From: Alphaproteobacteria bacterium
GTDB taxonomy: Bacteria > Pseudomonadota > Alphaproteobacteria > Rhodobacterales > Rhodobacteraceae
Assembly: GCA_009908505.1 (NCBI GenBank)
Contig: JAAAPD010000026.1
Span: 1-64,000, forward strand
DNA: 64,000 bases
Direction of reading: 5' to 3'
The notes beneath the pieces are model-generated. The model was given only the letters and a program-made list of their open reading frames with translations. It was not told where the DNA came from and did no database searches. A program made the translations under genes and the position numbers. Each line of letters opens with the position of its first letter. Positions within the stretch are counted from its first letter, which is position 1. Of this stretch, positions 9,100 through 18,332 are shown in pieces.

Positions 9100-10272
9100 C
9101 TATTCGAAAAGATCGGCCTGCCGGTCATGCGCCTTCAGCAGCTCGGGGATATTCTTCTTGAACTTGAAGAACCCGGCGGTGGCGTGCGGCCAGGCCATGC
9201 GGTCGTGATCGCGCAGCATGCGGTGCGTCCGTGCCCGGGGCAGGGCCGGCCGCAGCGCGTCGGCGGTGGCGCCGACCGGGGGATGGGGCAGGGCAATGGC
9301 CTCGAACCCTTCGGCCCAATGGGTCACGTCCCCCGTCGTGGCAAGGCGCCGAAGGGGCCGGATCCGGGTGTCCAGGTCGTCCAGCGCGCTGGCTACGAAG
9401 CTCTGCACGTTTCCGGACACATGCAGCGGGCTGCGCAGGGCCGTGCCGTCGAACACCGCCACCTCGACCACGTCGACCCGGCTCAACAGCCAATCGGGCG
9501 ACAGGTCATCCTCGGTCAGCAGAACGCCGACGCGGCCCCGTGGCGGCGCAGCGCCGGTCGGCGGGTCCATGCGCGGCGGGTGTGGCGGGCCGTTCAGTGG
9601 CGGGGCCGCGTGCGCCAACCCCTCGGGCCGGAACCGCCCGCGCGTGTATTTCGCGATATTGTCCGGCCGCGCCAGGTAGGTCTTGCCCGGGGTTTGCAGC
9701 CCGGCCACCCAACGCCAGCCCAGCGTGTTCGATGCCGGATCGCCGTCCAGCAGATGCCGCAGGAAGAAATCCGCGCCCAACTCCCACGGCAGGTGCAGGG
9801 TGAAGACCCAGATCGAGGCGAACCACATCCGGGCGTGATTGTGCAGATAGCCGGTTTCGGCCAGTTGCCGCGCCCAGTGGTCGAAGGCGTCGATGCCTGT
9901 TTCGCCTGCGCAGGCGGCTTCCCAGCCCCGTCGCAGGCCCGCTTCGGTTTGCACCCGGTTCAGCGCGGCCTGCAGCCCGGCGCGGTATTGCGCCCAGACC
10001 GGGGGGCGCATTTCCAGCCAGCCCTTCCAGTAGGTCCGCCAATATACCTCTTGGATGAACTTCTCGGCCGCCTCGGGCGAGTGGCGGGCCAGCACCGCCT
10101 TCAGCAGCTCGGGTTCGGTCACGATCCGGTGACGCAGGTAGGGCGACACGCCCGAGACATTGTCCGGCTCGTCATAGTTGCGGCCCGCGGCATAGGCGCG
10201 CCCGGCCCTGGGCAGGAAGGCGTTCAGCCGGGCCAGTCCGGCCTCTCTGGTGGGGATGAATTCCATGACCAT
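9100..10272 (-). CDS. Photolyase/cryptochrome-like flavoprotein with FAD-binding domain first (domain order apparently swapped)
   Basis: A 390-residue protein. Residues about 25-225 match the photolyase FAD-binding domain: SPYLRHRIVTE, EVYWRTYWKGW, TGYLHNHARMWFAS and LLDGDPASNTLGWRW. The last keeps the Asn and the W-x-W pair known from photolyases. Residues about 245-385 look like the alpha/beta antenna domain normally found at the N-terminus: an opening strand (RVGVLLTEDDLSPDWLL), FVASALDDLD, and a closing segment AWPHATAGFFKFKKNIPELL like the end of that domain in classical enzymes. The usual domain order is therefore reversed. ATG 10272 is used; ATG 10266 is equally possible and an upstream TTG at 10302 less so. 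DNA repair or light sensing is inferred. Confidence 0.75.
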   Translation of the reverse strand: MVMEFIPTREAGLARLNAFLPRAGRAYAAGRNYDEPDNVSGVSPYLRHRIVTEPELLKAVLARHSPEAAEKFIQEVYWRTYWKGWLEMRPPVWAQYRAGLQAALNRVQTEAGLRRGWEAACAGETGIDAFDHWARQLAETGYLHNHARMWFASIWVFTLHLPWELGADFFLRHLLDGDPASNTLGWRWVAGLQTPGKTYLARPDNIAKYTRGRFRPEGLAHAAPPLNGPPHPPRMDPPTGAAPPRGRVGVLLTEDDLSPDWLLSRVDVVEVAVFDGTALRSPLHVSGNVQSFVASALDDLDTRIRPLRRLATTGDVTHWAEGFEAIALPHPPVGATADALRPALPRARTHRMLRDHDRMAWPHATAGFFKFKKNIPELLKAHDRQADLFE

Positions 10273-10320
10273 GACAGCTAGCGGCGCGCGCCCGATCCTC
10301 AAGCCCCGGTCCGGTTGCCC

Positions 10321-10349
10321 TTGAAGCCCCTTGGCACCACCACTAAGAC
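10321..10349 (+). promoter_or_regulatory. Candidate clpP promoter
   Basis: TTGAAG (10321-10326) and TAAGAC (10344-10349) are separated by 17 bases, 57 bases ahead of the clpP ATG. The -35 lies in CCCTTGAAG, which also resembles the -35 of heat-shock sigma-32 promoters, fitting a Clp protease gene. The match is by eye; which sigma factor uses it is inference. Confidence 0.45.
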
Positions 10350-10406
10350 TCCCTCAAGGAAATCATTCTAACGACGATCCAGTCCCAAGTTCCGAGGCAG
10401 AGCCAA

Positions 10407-11036
10407 ATGCACGATCCCATCGAGACCTACATGAACCTCGTTCCCATGGTGGTGGAACAGACCAGCCGTGGCGAGCGGGCCTACGACATCTTCTCGCGCC
10501 TGCTCAAGGAACGCATCATCTTCGTCAACGGCCCGGTCCATGACGGGATGAGCCAGCTTGTCGTCGCGCAGTTGCTGCACCTGGAAGCCGAGAACCCCAA
10601 GAAGGAAATCTCGATGTATATCAACAGCCCGGGCGGGGTCGTGACCTCGGGGCTGTCGATCTACGACACGATGCAGTATATCCGGCCCAAAGTCTCGACC
10701 CTGGTGGTGGGGCAGGCGGCCTCAATGGGCTCGCTTCTGCTGACGGCCGGGGAACCGGGGATGCGCTTTTCGCTGCCCAACAGCCGGATCATGGTGCACC
10801 AGCCCTCGGGCGGCTACCAGGGCCAGGCGACCGACATCATGATCCACGCCGAAGAGACGATGAAGCTGAAAAAGCGTCTCAACGAGATCTATGTCAAGCA
10901 TACCGGCAACACCTACAAGAAGGTCGAGGCGGCGCTGGAACGTGACAATTTCATGGACCCCGAAGAGGCCAAGGCCTGGGGCCTGATCGACGAGATCGTC
11001 GAAGCCCGCGACAAGGGCGATGACGGCGACAGCTGA
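10407..11036 (+). CDS. clpP: ATP-dependent Clp protease proteolytic subunit ClpP
   Basis: A 209-residue serine peptidase of the ClpP family. The nucleophile motif [11 protein letters not shown] (Ser near residue 106) and the His motif [10 protein letters not shown] (His near 131) are present, and an Asp follows in the C-terminal region. Length and sequence are typical for alphaproteobacteria ([27 protein letters not shown]). ClpP forms a double heptamer that degrades proteins unfolded by ClpX or ClpA. clpX follows after 130 bases in the same direction. The start [19 protein letters not shown] is the conserved family start. Confidence 0.98.
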   Translation: MHDPIETYMNLVPMVVEQTSRGERAYDIFSRLLKERIIFVNGPVHDGMSQLVVAQLLHLEAENPKKEISMYINSPGGVVTSGLSIYDTMQYIRPKVSTLVVGQAASMGSLLLTAGEPGMRFSLPNSRIMVHQPSGGYQGQATDIMIHAEETMKLKKRLNEIYVKHTGNTYKKVEAALERDNFMDPEEAKAWGLIDEIVEARDKGDDGDS

Positions 11037-11079
11037 TATTCCGGTGGCGGCGGCGATCCCGCCGGGCCCGGATTCGGCA

Positions 11080-11108
11080 TTGTGAACACCTCTGGGCTGT
11101 CCTAGTGT
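11080..11108 (+). promoter_or_regulatory. Candidate clpX promoter
   Basis: TTGTGA (11080-11085), a 17-base spacer and TAGTGT (11103-11108) form a sigma-70-like promoter 59 bases before the clpX ATG. The -10 lies inside the inverted repeat annotated at 11094-11128. This would let clpX be transcribed on its own as well as from the clpP promoter. Confidence 0.45.
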
Positions 11109-11128
11109 CAGTGACACCGGGACAGCCC
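11094..11128 (+). repeat. Long inverted repeat in the clpP-clpX gap
   Basis: GGGCTGTCC (11094-11102) and GGACAGCCC (11120-11128) are a perfect 9-bp inverted repeat. They enclose a second one, GTGTCA (11105-11110) and TGACAC (11112-11117). The whole 35-base element is nearly symmetrical and has no T-run after it, so it reads more like an operator or an mRNA hairpin than a terminator. It overlaps the candidate clpX -10. Confidence 0.6.
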
Positions 11129-11166
11129 GAACGAAACCAAGCGGCCATCGGCCAGGGAAAGACGAC

Positions 11167-12429
<1,263 letters not shown>

Positions 12430-12501
12430 GCCGTTTGCACCCGCCTTGGTGGGCTGGAGTGTCCTGCGGGCGCGTTTTGCTTTTGCGCCTGCCTTCGGTT
12501 T

Positions 12502-12519
12502 CGTCATGTCAGAATGACG
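12502..12519. terminator. Weak inverted repeat between convergent clpX and a membrane-protein gene
   Basis: CGTCAT (12502-12507) and ATGACG (12514-12519) flank a 6-base loop in the 108-base gap between the clpX stop and the convergent membrane-protein gene. There is no strong T-run on either side, so terminator function is only suggested by position. Confidence 0.25.
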
Positions 12520-12537
12520 CGTGTCAGCGAGGATCGT

Positions 12538-13290
12538 CTAAGTGATCCGTTGCGTCGGGGTTAGTCGGTCTCCGGCCAGCCAGCGGATCAAATCGTATAT
12601 ATCAAAGATGAGGCAGATCAGGACTGCGCCTAGGAGCAAGGCCGCTTCGGGCTGGGCCGCATGACGCCACAGGATCGGCACCAGTGGCAGCCACGGAACA
12701 AGATGCCCAGCCCCCACGATCCGTGTCAGCCCCCCGGACCAGAGCGCGAGCGCGATCAGGATCGGTCCGCTGGCGATATAGGCAACAAGCGCGGCAAAGG
12801 CCGCCTCCCCAGGCAGGCGGAAAAACCCGAGCCAAAACATCAGGTTGAGTGCGACCAGCCAAGCCTGCACCCAAAGCGGCAGGGCGAGCCAATCCGCGAT
12901 CATATTTCTGAACGGGGCGTCCCGATCTGCACGGGCAAGGTGCCACAACTGCGCGAGCCCCATGGCGGCAACGGTGATGGCGACAATGACGGTCGCCCCT
13001 TTGGCCGCCATGCTGAGCGGCAGCCAGATCAGGATCGCCGCACTTGCCAGCCACCATGCCATGTCGCCGAGGGAGAACCACAGAACCTCCCATCGGGATG
13101 GCATGGCGCGGTGCCGCGCGCTGTTCAGGTGCAGGCCGTTTCCAAGAAGAGCAAGGCTGGTCACGGAGATCAGCCAGGCTGGGATTGGGGACAAAAAGGC
13201 CGAAACGGCGGCGGGCGCGAGCAGGAAAAGCGCTCCGAAGCCGAGGCAGCTTGCGGCGTTCATGGCGAGGATCGTGCGAAGGCCTTGCAT
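12538..13290 (-). CDS. Multi-pass membrane protein of unknown function
   Basis: A 250-residue, strongly hydrophobic protein with about six or seven predicted membrane spans (for example ASCLGFGALFLLAPAAVSAF near the N-terminus and AALLLGAVLICLIFDIYDLI near the C-terminus). I do not recognise a family. The start at 13290 has AAAGG about 10 bases upstream. It is transcribed divergently from a MarR-like regulator, and two near-identical palindromes lie between the two starts, so it is very likely that regulator's target. Codon use is somewhat less GC-extreme than in neighbouring housekeeping genes. Confidence 0.75.
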   Translation of the reverse strand: MQGLRTILAMNAASCLGFGALFLLAPAAVSAFLSPIPAWLISVTSLALLGNGLHLNSARHRAMPSRWEVLWFSLGDMAWWLASAAILIWLPLSMAAKGATVIVAITVAAMGLAQLWHLARADRDAPFRNMIADWLALPLWVQAWLVALNLMFWLGFFRLPGEAAFAALVAYIASGPILIALALWSGGLTRIVGAGHLVPWLPLVPILWRHAAQPEAALLLGAVLICLIFDIYDLIRWLAGDRLTPTQRIT

Positions 13291-13305
13291 CAGGGGGAAA
13301 CCTTT

Positions 13306-13320
13306 GTAAACTTTGTTTAC
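13306..13320. promoter_or_regulatory. Palindromic operator 1 (GTAAAC-N3-GTTTAC)
   Basis: GTAAAC (13306-13311), TTT, GTTTAC (13315-13320) is a perfect 6-bp inverted repeat, 16 bases upstream of the membrane-protein start. A second copy lies 38 bases away (centre to centre). The pair sits between divergent regulator and target genes, the usual place for MarR-type operators. Confidence 0.65.
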
Positions 13321-13343
13321 GATTAGAGGGGATCTGTGATCTT

Positions 13344-13358
13344 GTCAACTTCGTTTAC
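13344..13358. promoter_or_regulatory. Palindromic operator 2 (GTCAAC-N3-GTTTAC)
   Basis: GTCAAC (13344-13349), TTC, GTTTAC (13353-13358) repeats operator 1 with one mismatch between the arms. It ends 19 bases before the ATG of the regulator gene, so a protein bound here would also control the regulator itself. Confidence 0.6.
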
Positions 13359-13377
13359 ATCTTGGCCGGAGCCACCC

Positions 13378-13776
13378 ATGATCCTTCGGATCGGTCAGTT
13401 GCAACGGCGTTTGACGGACGCTGTGCGCCGAACCCTTGCGTCGGAAGGGTTTGACCTTTCGGAGGGGCAGCTTGCCCTGCTGTCCGCGCTTGATTGTGGT
13501 GAAACCTACCCAGCGGCGGTCGCACGGCGCCTGGACCTTTCGCGGCAGGCGATCTACCGGGTAACCAAGGAAATGGAAAAGGCCGGATTTCTGACCCTTC
13601 AGGATGATGGGGATCGAGGCAATCAGAAGATCATCGTGATGACCGCACGCGGCGAGGCGCTTGCGATGGCCGCCCGCGAGGCCCTGTCGCAAGCCGAGGC
13701 GGAGCTGGGCCGGATCATTGACATCGAGTCCCTTAAGCGTCTTCTGATGCAGTTGGACAGAGAAGAGACCGTATGA
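13378..13776 (+). CDS. MarR-family-like winged-helix transcriptional regulator
   Basis: A 132-residue protein with a winged-helix pattern: GQLALLSALDCGETYPAAVARRLDLSRQAIYRVTKEMEKAGFLTLQDD, then a wing rich in charged residues (DGDRGNQKIIVMTARGE). This is the MarR layout. ATG 13378 is chosen over an upstream GTG at 13336 because GGAG precedes it at good spacing and because the upstream start would place coding sequence over operator 2. Its stop overlaps the RidA start (ATGA). It probably represses the divergent membrane-protein gene and itself; the signal it senses is unknown. Confidence 0.75.
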   Translation: MILRIGQLQRRLTDAVRRTLASEGFDLSEGQLALLSALDCGETYPAAVARRLDLSRQAIYRVTKEMEKAGFLTLQDDGDRGNQKIIVMTARGEALAMAAREALSQAEAELGRIIDIESLKRLLMQLDREETV

Positions 13777-14156
13777 GTCGCACGCATATTTCCACCGGAT
13801 CGCCCTTCGAGGAACAGATCGGCTATTCCCGCGCCGTGGTCTGCGATGGCTGGGTCTTCGTCGCCGGGACCACCGGCTATGACTATGCCCACATGAGCAT
13901 GCCCGACACGATCGAGGACCAGTGCCGCAATACGCTGGCCACGATCAAGACCGCGTTGAACGAGGCGGGCGCGGGTCTCGATGACGTGGTGCGCGTGCGC
14001 TACATCGTGCCCGATACGGGCGATTGGCCGAAATGCTGGCCCATCACCGCGGCGGCCTTCGCGCGGGCGAAACCGGCCGCCACGATGCTGTCCGCGGCGC
14101 TGCAAACCCCCGAAATGAAGATCGAGATCGAGGTCACGGCCCGCTTGCCCCGGTGA
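13773..14156 (+). CDS. RidA family protein (reactive enamine/imine deaminase-like)
   Basis: A 127-residue protein of the RidA/YjgF/YER057c family. Visible features are the N-terminal SPFEEQIGYSRAVVCDGWVFVAGTTG segment, the DQCRNTLATIKTALNEAG helix, VVRVRYIVPD and the C-terminal EIEVTARLPR, which lines the trimer pocket. RidA proteins hydrolyse reactive 2-aminoacrylate-type enamines; this subgroup's exact substrate cannot be told from sequence. It overlaps the MarR-like gene by 4 bases and is therefore co-translated with it. Confidence 0.85.
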   Translation: MSRTHISTGSPFEEQIGYSRAVVCDGWVFVAGTTGYDYAHMSMPDTIEDQCRNTLATIKTALNEAGAGLDDVVRVRYIVPDTGDWPKCWPITAAAFARAKPAATMLSAALQTPEMKIEIEVTARLPR

Positions 14157-14235
14157 AAACCCGCCCCGGGGGCACGCAGGCTCTGGACTGTCGCGCGCCA
14201 ATTCGGCATACCCGACCCAACAGTAGGAGAGCACC

Positions 14236-14619
14236 ATGGGCGTCCTCAACATCATCAAGCGCATCTTTGTCTGGTGGGATGGCCAGACCCTCGGCACGCA
14301 GCTTTTCACCTGGCGCAAGGGCGAAAAGGTGGGCGAGGACGAACAGGGCAACACCTATTACCGCAATGCCGATGACAGCAAACGCTGGGTGATCTTCAGT
14401 GGCGAAGTCGAAGGCAGCCGCATCGCGCCGGACTGGCACGGCTGGCTGCACCGCACCTGGGACGAGCCGCCCAGCGACAAGCCGCTGGTCCACAAGGACT
14501 GGGAAAAGCCGCATATCCCGAACCTGACGGGCACCGCGCAGGCCTATGCGCCCAAGGGGTCGATCCGCCGGGCCGACCCGATGCCGCGGTCGGATTACGA
14601 GGCCTGGACGCCGGAGTAG
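14236..14619 (+). CDS. NADH:ubiquinone oxidoreductase subunit NDUFA12 (B17.2-like)
   Basis: A 127-residue protein matching the NDUFA12/B17.2 accessory subunit of respiratory complex I: FVWWDGQTLGTQLFTWRKG, then EDEQGNTYYRN, KRWVIFSG and the Trp-rich DWHGWLHRTWDEPP. Alphaproteobacteria and mitochondria share this subunit, which binds the peripheral arm on the cytoplasmic side. It is encoded away from the main nuo operon, as usual, next to mlaD and a DUF2155 gene, an order I know from other Rhodobacteraceae. AGGAG lies 7 bases before the ATG. Confidence 0.95.
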   Translation: MGVLNIIKRIFVWWDGQTLGTQLFTWRKGEKVGEDEQGNTYYRNADDSKRWVIFSGEVEGSRIAPDWHGWLHRTWDEPPSDKPLVHKDWEKPHIPNLTGTAQAYAPKGSIRRADPMPRSDYEAWTPE

Positions 14620-14624
14620 GGCGC

Positions 14625-15074
14625 ATGCGCGAAACCACGACAGAGGTGATGACAGGCGCGCTGGTCCTGGCCGTGGCCGCCGGGTTCCTGTGGTATTTCA
14701 CCCAGGCGACCGGGCTGGGTGACAGGTCGGACAGCTATGATCTGGCCGCCAATTTCCGATCCGCCGAAGGTTTGGCCGTGGGCACCGATATCCGGCTGGC
14801 CGGTGTGTCCGTGGGCGCCGTGTCCGATCTGTCGCTGAATCCCGAAACCTATCGCGCCGAGGCGGTGCTGAGCATCCGCGACGGGATCGCCATCCCCGAT
14901 GACAGCGCCGCCGTCGTGGCCTCCGAGGGGCTCTTGGGTGGCACCTTCGTCGAGATCGTGCCGGGCGGCTCCTTTGCCTATCTCGAAGAGGGGCAGGTCT
15001 TCATGAACACGCAAGGCGCGGTCAGCGTGATCCAGTTGCTCACCAAGTTCGTGTCCGGCGGAGACGAGGAATGA
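14625..15074 (+). CDS. mlaD: MlaD-family lipid-transport protein (outer membrane lipid asymmetry)
   Basis: A 149-residue protein with one N-terminal membrane anchor (about residues 6-24) and a single MCE/MlaD domain (about 35-115: FRSAEGLAVGTDIRLAGVSVG, then EGLLGGTFVEIVPGGS). MlaD forms a hexameric ring on the MlaFEDB ABC complex that moves phospholipids between membranes. The mlaE and mlaF genes are not in this window. The start lies 5 bases after the NDUFA12 stop and the end overlaps the next gene (ATGA), so the three genes are one operon. Confidence 0.9.
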   Translation: MRETTTEVMTGALVLAVAAGFLWYFTQATGLGDRSDSYDLAANFRSAEGLAVGTDIRLAGVSVGAVSDLSLNPETYRAEAVLSIRDGIAIPDDSAAVVASEGLLGGTFVEIVPGGSFAYLEEGQVFMNTQGAVSVIQLLTKFVSGGDEE

Positions 15075-15568
15075 TCCGCGCCCTGGCGCTTGCCGCTATC
15101 CTGGTGGCCGGGGGCGCCGCGGCACAGGACACCGGCGAGCTTCCCGCGCTGGACCTGTCCGACCCCGACCTTTTCGAACCCGGTCCGGGGCAGCCCACGC
15201 TCGATGGGCTGGGGTCCGGCCTCGACGATGCGGCCGGGGACACGGCTGCCGGAACCGCCCTTGCGCCCGCGGCGACGACGGCCACCGGCGGCACGCTGCG
15301 GGTTCTCGACAAGATCACCGGCCAGGTCGAGGACCTGGAACTTGCCAACGGCGACAGGGCCGGGGTCGGCAACCTGTCGATCCTGATGGGGGAATGCCGC
15401 TTTCCCACGGGCAACCCGTCGGGCGATGCCTATGTGTTGCTGACGATCCATTACAACAACGCGCCCGAGCCGATCTTTCGCGGCTGGATGATCGCGAGCG
15501 CCCCGGCGCTGAACGCGCTGGATCACCAGCGCTATGATGTCTGGGCGTTGCGCTGCACCAATTCCTGA
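15071..15568 (+). CDS. DUF2155 domain-containing periplasmic protein
   Basis: A 165-residue protein with a Sec signal peptide (MIRALALAAILVAGGAAAQ, cleavage before D). The DUF2155 domain covers about residues 75-163 (LRVLDKITGQVEDLELANGD, then WMIASAPALNALDHQRYDVW and a C-terminal Cys). The domain is widespread in alphaproteobacteria next to mlaD and NDUFA12 but has no known activity; the context suggests an envelope role. It overlaps mlaD by 4 bases, and its 3' end overlaps the convergent aat gene by 37 bases. Confidence 0.9.
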   Translation: MIRALALAAILVAGGAAAQDTGELPALDLSDPDLFEPGPGQPTLDGLGSGLDDAAGDTAAGTALAPAATTATGGTLRVLDKITGQVEDLELANGDRAGVGNLSILMGECRFPTGNPSGDAYVLLTIHYNNAPEPIFRGWMIASAPALNALDHQRYDVWALRCTNS

Positions 15569-16176
15569 CCGTCCGGCGCCGGGCGGTCCGGGTCGAACTG
15601 CGCCCGGGTTTCCAAGGCCTCGGCCAGCATCCGCCGATAGGTGCCGCGCGGCACTTCGATAGCGCCGAGGTGTCGCAGATGCGGGGTGATGAACTGGGTG
15701 TCGAACAGGGTGAACCCCCCAAGGCGCAGCCGGTCGACAAGATGGGCCAGCGCCACCTTCGAGGCGTCGGTGCGCCGCGAGAACATGCTTTCGCCGAAAA
15801 ATGCGCCGCCGATGGCCACGCCGAAAACCCCGCCCACCAGCGCACCCGTGGCATCCCGCACCTCGCAGGAATGGGCGTGGCCGCGCGCCGCCAACTCGGC
15901 ATAAAGCGCGCGAAGGGTGGTGTTGATCCAGGTTTCCTCGCGATCGGCGCAGCCGGTGACGACGCCCACGAAATCCGTGTCGAACCGGACAGCGAAATCG
16001 GCCCGCCGCAGGGTGCGGGCCAGCGAGCGCGAGATATGAAACCCCGTCAGGGGCAGAATGCCCCGCTGGCGCGGATCGACCCAGAACAGTTCCGGGTCGT
16101 CTTCATGTTCGGCCATGGGAAAGATGCCGCTGGCATAGGCCGCAAGCAACGTATCCGCAGAGAGTCCTTGCCGCAT
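15532..16176 (-). CDS. aat: Leucyl/phenylalanyl-tRNA--protein transferase
   Basis: A 214-residue enzyme of the Aat family. It moves Leu or Phe from aminoacyl-tRNA onto N-terminal Arg or Lys of proteins, marking them for degradation by ClpAP (N-end rule). Diagnostic segments are LLAAYASGIFPMAE, ELFWVDPRQRGILPL, FHISRSLARTLRR, HAHSCEVRD, GVFGVAIGGAFFGESMFSR and FTLFDTQF. ATG 16176 is used; a GTG just before it at 16179 would add one Met. It overlaps the convergent DUF2155 gene tail to tail. Confidence 0.95.
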   Translation of the reverse strand: MRQGLSADTLLAAYASGIFPMAEHEDDPELFWVDPRQRGILPLTGFHISRSLARTLRRADFAVRFDTDFVGVVTGCADREETWINTTLRALYAELAARGHAHSCEVRDATGALVGGVFGVAIGGAFFGESMFSRRTDASKVALAHLVDRLRLGGFTLFDTQFITPHLRHLGAIEVPRGTYRRMLAEALETRAQFDPDRPAPDGQELVQRNAQTS

Positions 16177-16260
16177 CACTCGGCCACCAGCTGGGTCAGG
16201 GTGTCTTGTTCCGTGCGATCATATCGGCAAAGTAACGGCGGGAACAAGGAGAGTGCCGCG

Positions 16261-16965
16261 ATGGGTTTTTTCGATTTCGTCTCCGACCTGGATGCCTATG
16301 TTGACAATCCCAAGGCCGTGCTGCGGCTCAACAAGCGGCGCGATGTCCTGGTCGCCCCCTTCCTGGACGAGATCGCGGGCGCGTCGGTCCTGGACCTGGG
16401 TGCCTATGACGGGCGTTGGTCCTATGCCTTTGCCGGGGCGGGGGCCAAAACGGTCGTGGGGATCGAGGGCCGGGCCGAGACCGCCGCAGGGTTGGCTAGC
16501 TACCCCGATGCCGCGCTGCGCAAGGTGATCGAGATGCGCGTGGGCGACATCTTCGAGGAGATCGACGCCGCCATGGTCGCCGGCGAAACCTATGACGTGA
16601 TCGCCGTGTTCGGCATCCTTTATCATATCATGGATCACCTGCGGCTGTTCGCCAGCCTGCGCAAGCTCAAGCCGAAACTGGTCATCGTCGACAGCGAATT
16701 CCTGCAGCGCCCCGGCGCCACGATCCACCTGTCGCGCGAACGCACGGACAAGCCGCTGAATGCGCTGCCGCAGATCGAGGGGCAGAAAGAGGCGGTGAAG
16801 GGCGTGATGAGTTTCCGGGCCCTCGAGGTGATCGCCGAATGCCTGGACTACGACCTGGACTGGTCCGACTGGGATGCGCTGGAGGACCGCACCGGCGTTC
16901 CCGATTACTACCGCGCCAAGGGCGCGCGGCGGGCCACCTGCGTGATGCGACCCCGCGCCCGGTAG
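16261..16965 (+). CDS. Class I SAM-dependent methyltransferase, substrate unknown
   Basis: A 234-residue protein with a Rossmann-type methyltransferase core: motif I SVLDLGAYDGRWSYAFA (about 40-57), an acidic strand end VGIEGR, and a conserved FGILYHIMDHLRLFASLRKL helix. The layout resembles tRNA-wobble-modifying CmoB-like and DUF1698-type enzymes, but the substrate cannot be assigned. ATG 16261 has AAGGAGAG at good spacing. It is oriented opposite to aat and accC and lies between them. Confidence 0.75.
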   Translation: MGFFDFVSDLDAYVDNPKAVLRLNKRRDVLVAPFLDEIAGASVLDLGAYDGRWSYAFAGAGAKTVVGIEGRAETAAGLASYPDAALRKVIEMRVGDIFEEIDAAMVAGETYDVIAVFGILYHIMDHLRLFASLRKLKPKLVIVDSEFLQRPGATIHLSRERTDKPLNALPQIEGQKEAVKGVMSFRALEVIAECLDYDLDWSDWDALEDRTGVPDYYRAKGARRATCVMRPRAR

Positions 16966-16972
16966 GCGCGCG

Positions 16973-18322
16973 TCAGGCCGGCAGGTTTTCGTCCAGCCAG
17001 TGTTCGAGCCAGTGGATGTTGTAGTCACCGGTCAGAACGGCCTCTTCCTGCAGCAGCGCATGGAAGAGCGGCACGGTGGTGTCGATCCCGTCCACGATCA
17101 ATTCGCCCAGGGCACGGGCCAGCCGGGCCAGCGCCTCGGGCCGGTCGCGGCCATGCACGATCAGCTTGCCGATCAGACTGTCGTAATAGGGCGGGATGGA
17201 ATAGCCGTCATAAAGCGCGCTGTCCATGCGTACGCCCAGGCCGCCGGGTTGGTGGAACTGGGTGATCTTGCCGGGGCAGGGCGCGAAGCTCGGCAGTTTC
17301 TCGGCGTTGATCCGTACCTCGATCGCGTGGCCGTCGATTTCCAGGTCGTCCTGGGAAAAGGACAGCGGCAGGCCCGACGCGACGCGGATCTGTTCGCGCA
17401 CTAGGTCCTGGCCGAAGATGTATTCCGTTACCGGGTGTTCGACCTGCAGGCGGGTGTTCATCTCGATGAAATAGAACTCGCCGTTCTCGTACAGGAACTC
17501 GATCGTACCCGCGCCGATATAGTTGATCTTGGCGACGGCATCGGCGCAGATCTTGCCGATGCGGGCGCGCTCTTCGGCGCCGATGGCAGGGCCGGGCGCC
17601 TCTTCGAAAACTTTCTGGTGGCGGCGCTGAAGGGAACAGTCGCGTTCGCCCAGATGCACCGCATGCCCCTTGCCGTCGCCGAAGACCTGGATCTCGATAT
17701 GGCGCGGTGTGGTCAGGTATTTCTCGATATAGACATCCGGGTTGCCGAAATTCGACTTGCCCTCGGCCCGCGCCGTCTGGAACGCGCTTTTCATGTCATC
17801 CGCGTTCTGGGCGACCTTCATGCCGCGCCCGCCGCCGCCGGCGGTGGCCTTCACGATGACCGGATAGCCGATCTCCTCACCGATGCGCATGGCATCGTCG
17901 AGGCTGTCCACACCGCTATCCGATCCGGGCACGCAGGGCACGCCAAGCGCCTTGATTGTGTCCTTGGCGGTGATCTTGTCGCCCATCACGCGGATGTGTT
18001 CCGCGGTCGGGCCGATGAATGTCAGGTCGTGGTCCTCGACGATTTGAACGAATTGCGCGTTTTCGGAAAGGAAGCCATAGCCGGGATGGATTGCCTGCGC
18101 CCCCGTGACTTCGGCGGCCGAGATGATGGCCGGATAGTTGAGGTAGCTTTGCGGGCTGGGGGCGGGCCCGATGCAGACGCTTTCATCGGCCATGCGCACA
18201 TGCATCGCGTCGGCATCGGCGGTGGAATGCACGGCGACGCTGGCGATGCCCATTTCGCGGCAGGCCCGGATGACCCGCAGCGCGATCTCGCCCCGGTTCG
18301 CGATCAGGATCTTGTCGAACAT
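16973..18322 (-). CDS. accC: Acetyl-CoA carboxylase, biotin carboxylase subunit
   Basis: A 449-residue ATP-grasp enzyme that carboxylates biotin on AccB, the first half of the acetyl-CoA carboxylase reaction. Visible are the N-terminal [26 protein letters not shown], the Gly-rich ATP loop [31 protein letters not shown] and the [14 protein letters not shown] metal/ATP site. Length is typical. It lies 10 bases after accB and is co-transcribed with it. accA is about 5 kb away on the same strand. Confidence 0.98.
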   Translation of the reverse strand: MFDKILIANRGEIALRVIRACREMGIASVAVHSTADADAMHVRMADESVCIGPAPSPQSYLNYPAIISAAEVTGAQAIHPGYGFLSENAQFVQIVEDHDLTFIGPTAEHIRVMGDKITAKDTIKALGVPCVPGSDSGVDSLDDAMRIGEEIGYPVIVKATAGGGGRGMKVAQNADDMKSAFQTARAEGKSNFGNPDVYIEKYLTTPRHIEIQVFGDGKGHAVHLGERDCSLQRRHQKVFEEAPGPAIGAEERARIGKICADAVAKINYIGAGTIEFLYENGEFYFIEMNTRLQVEHPVTEYIFGQDLVREQIRVASGLPLSFSQDDLEIDGHAIEVRINAEKLPSFAPCPGKITQFHQPGGLGVRMDSALYDGYSIPPYYDSLIGKLIVHGRDRPEALARLARALGELIVDGIDTTVPLFHALLQEEAVLTGDYNIHWLEHWLDENLPA

Positions 18323-18332
18323 CTGCGGCCCC

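Noticed and set aside
9091-10281. A 396-codon plus-strand frame opposite the photolyase-like gene
   Set aside because: The minus-strand product has clear photolyase motifs; the plus-strand one has none.
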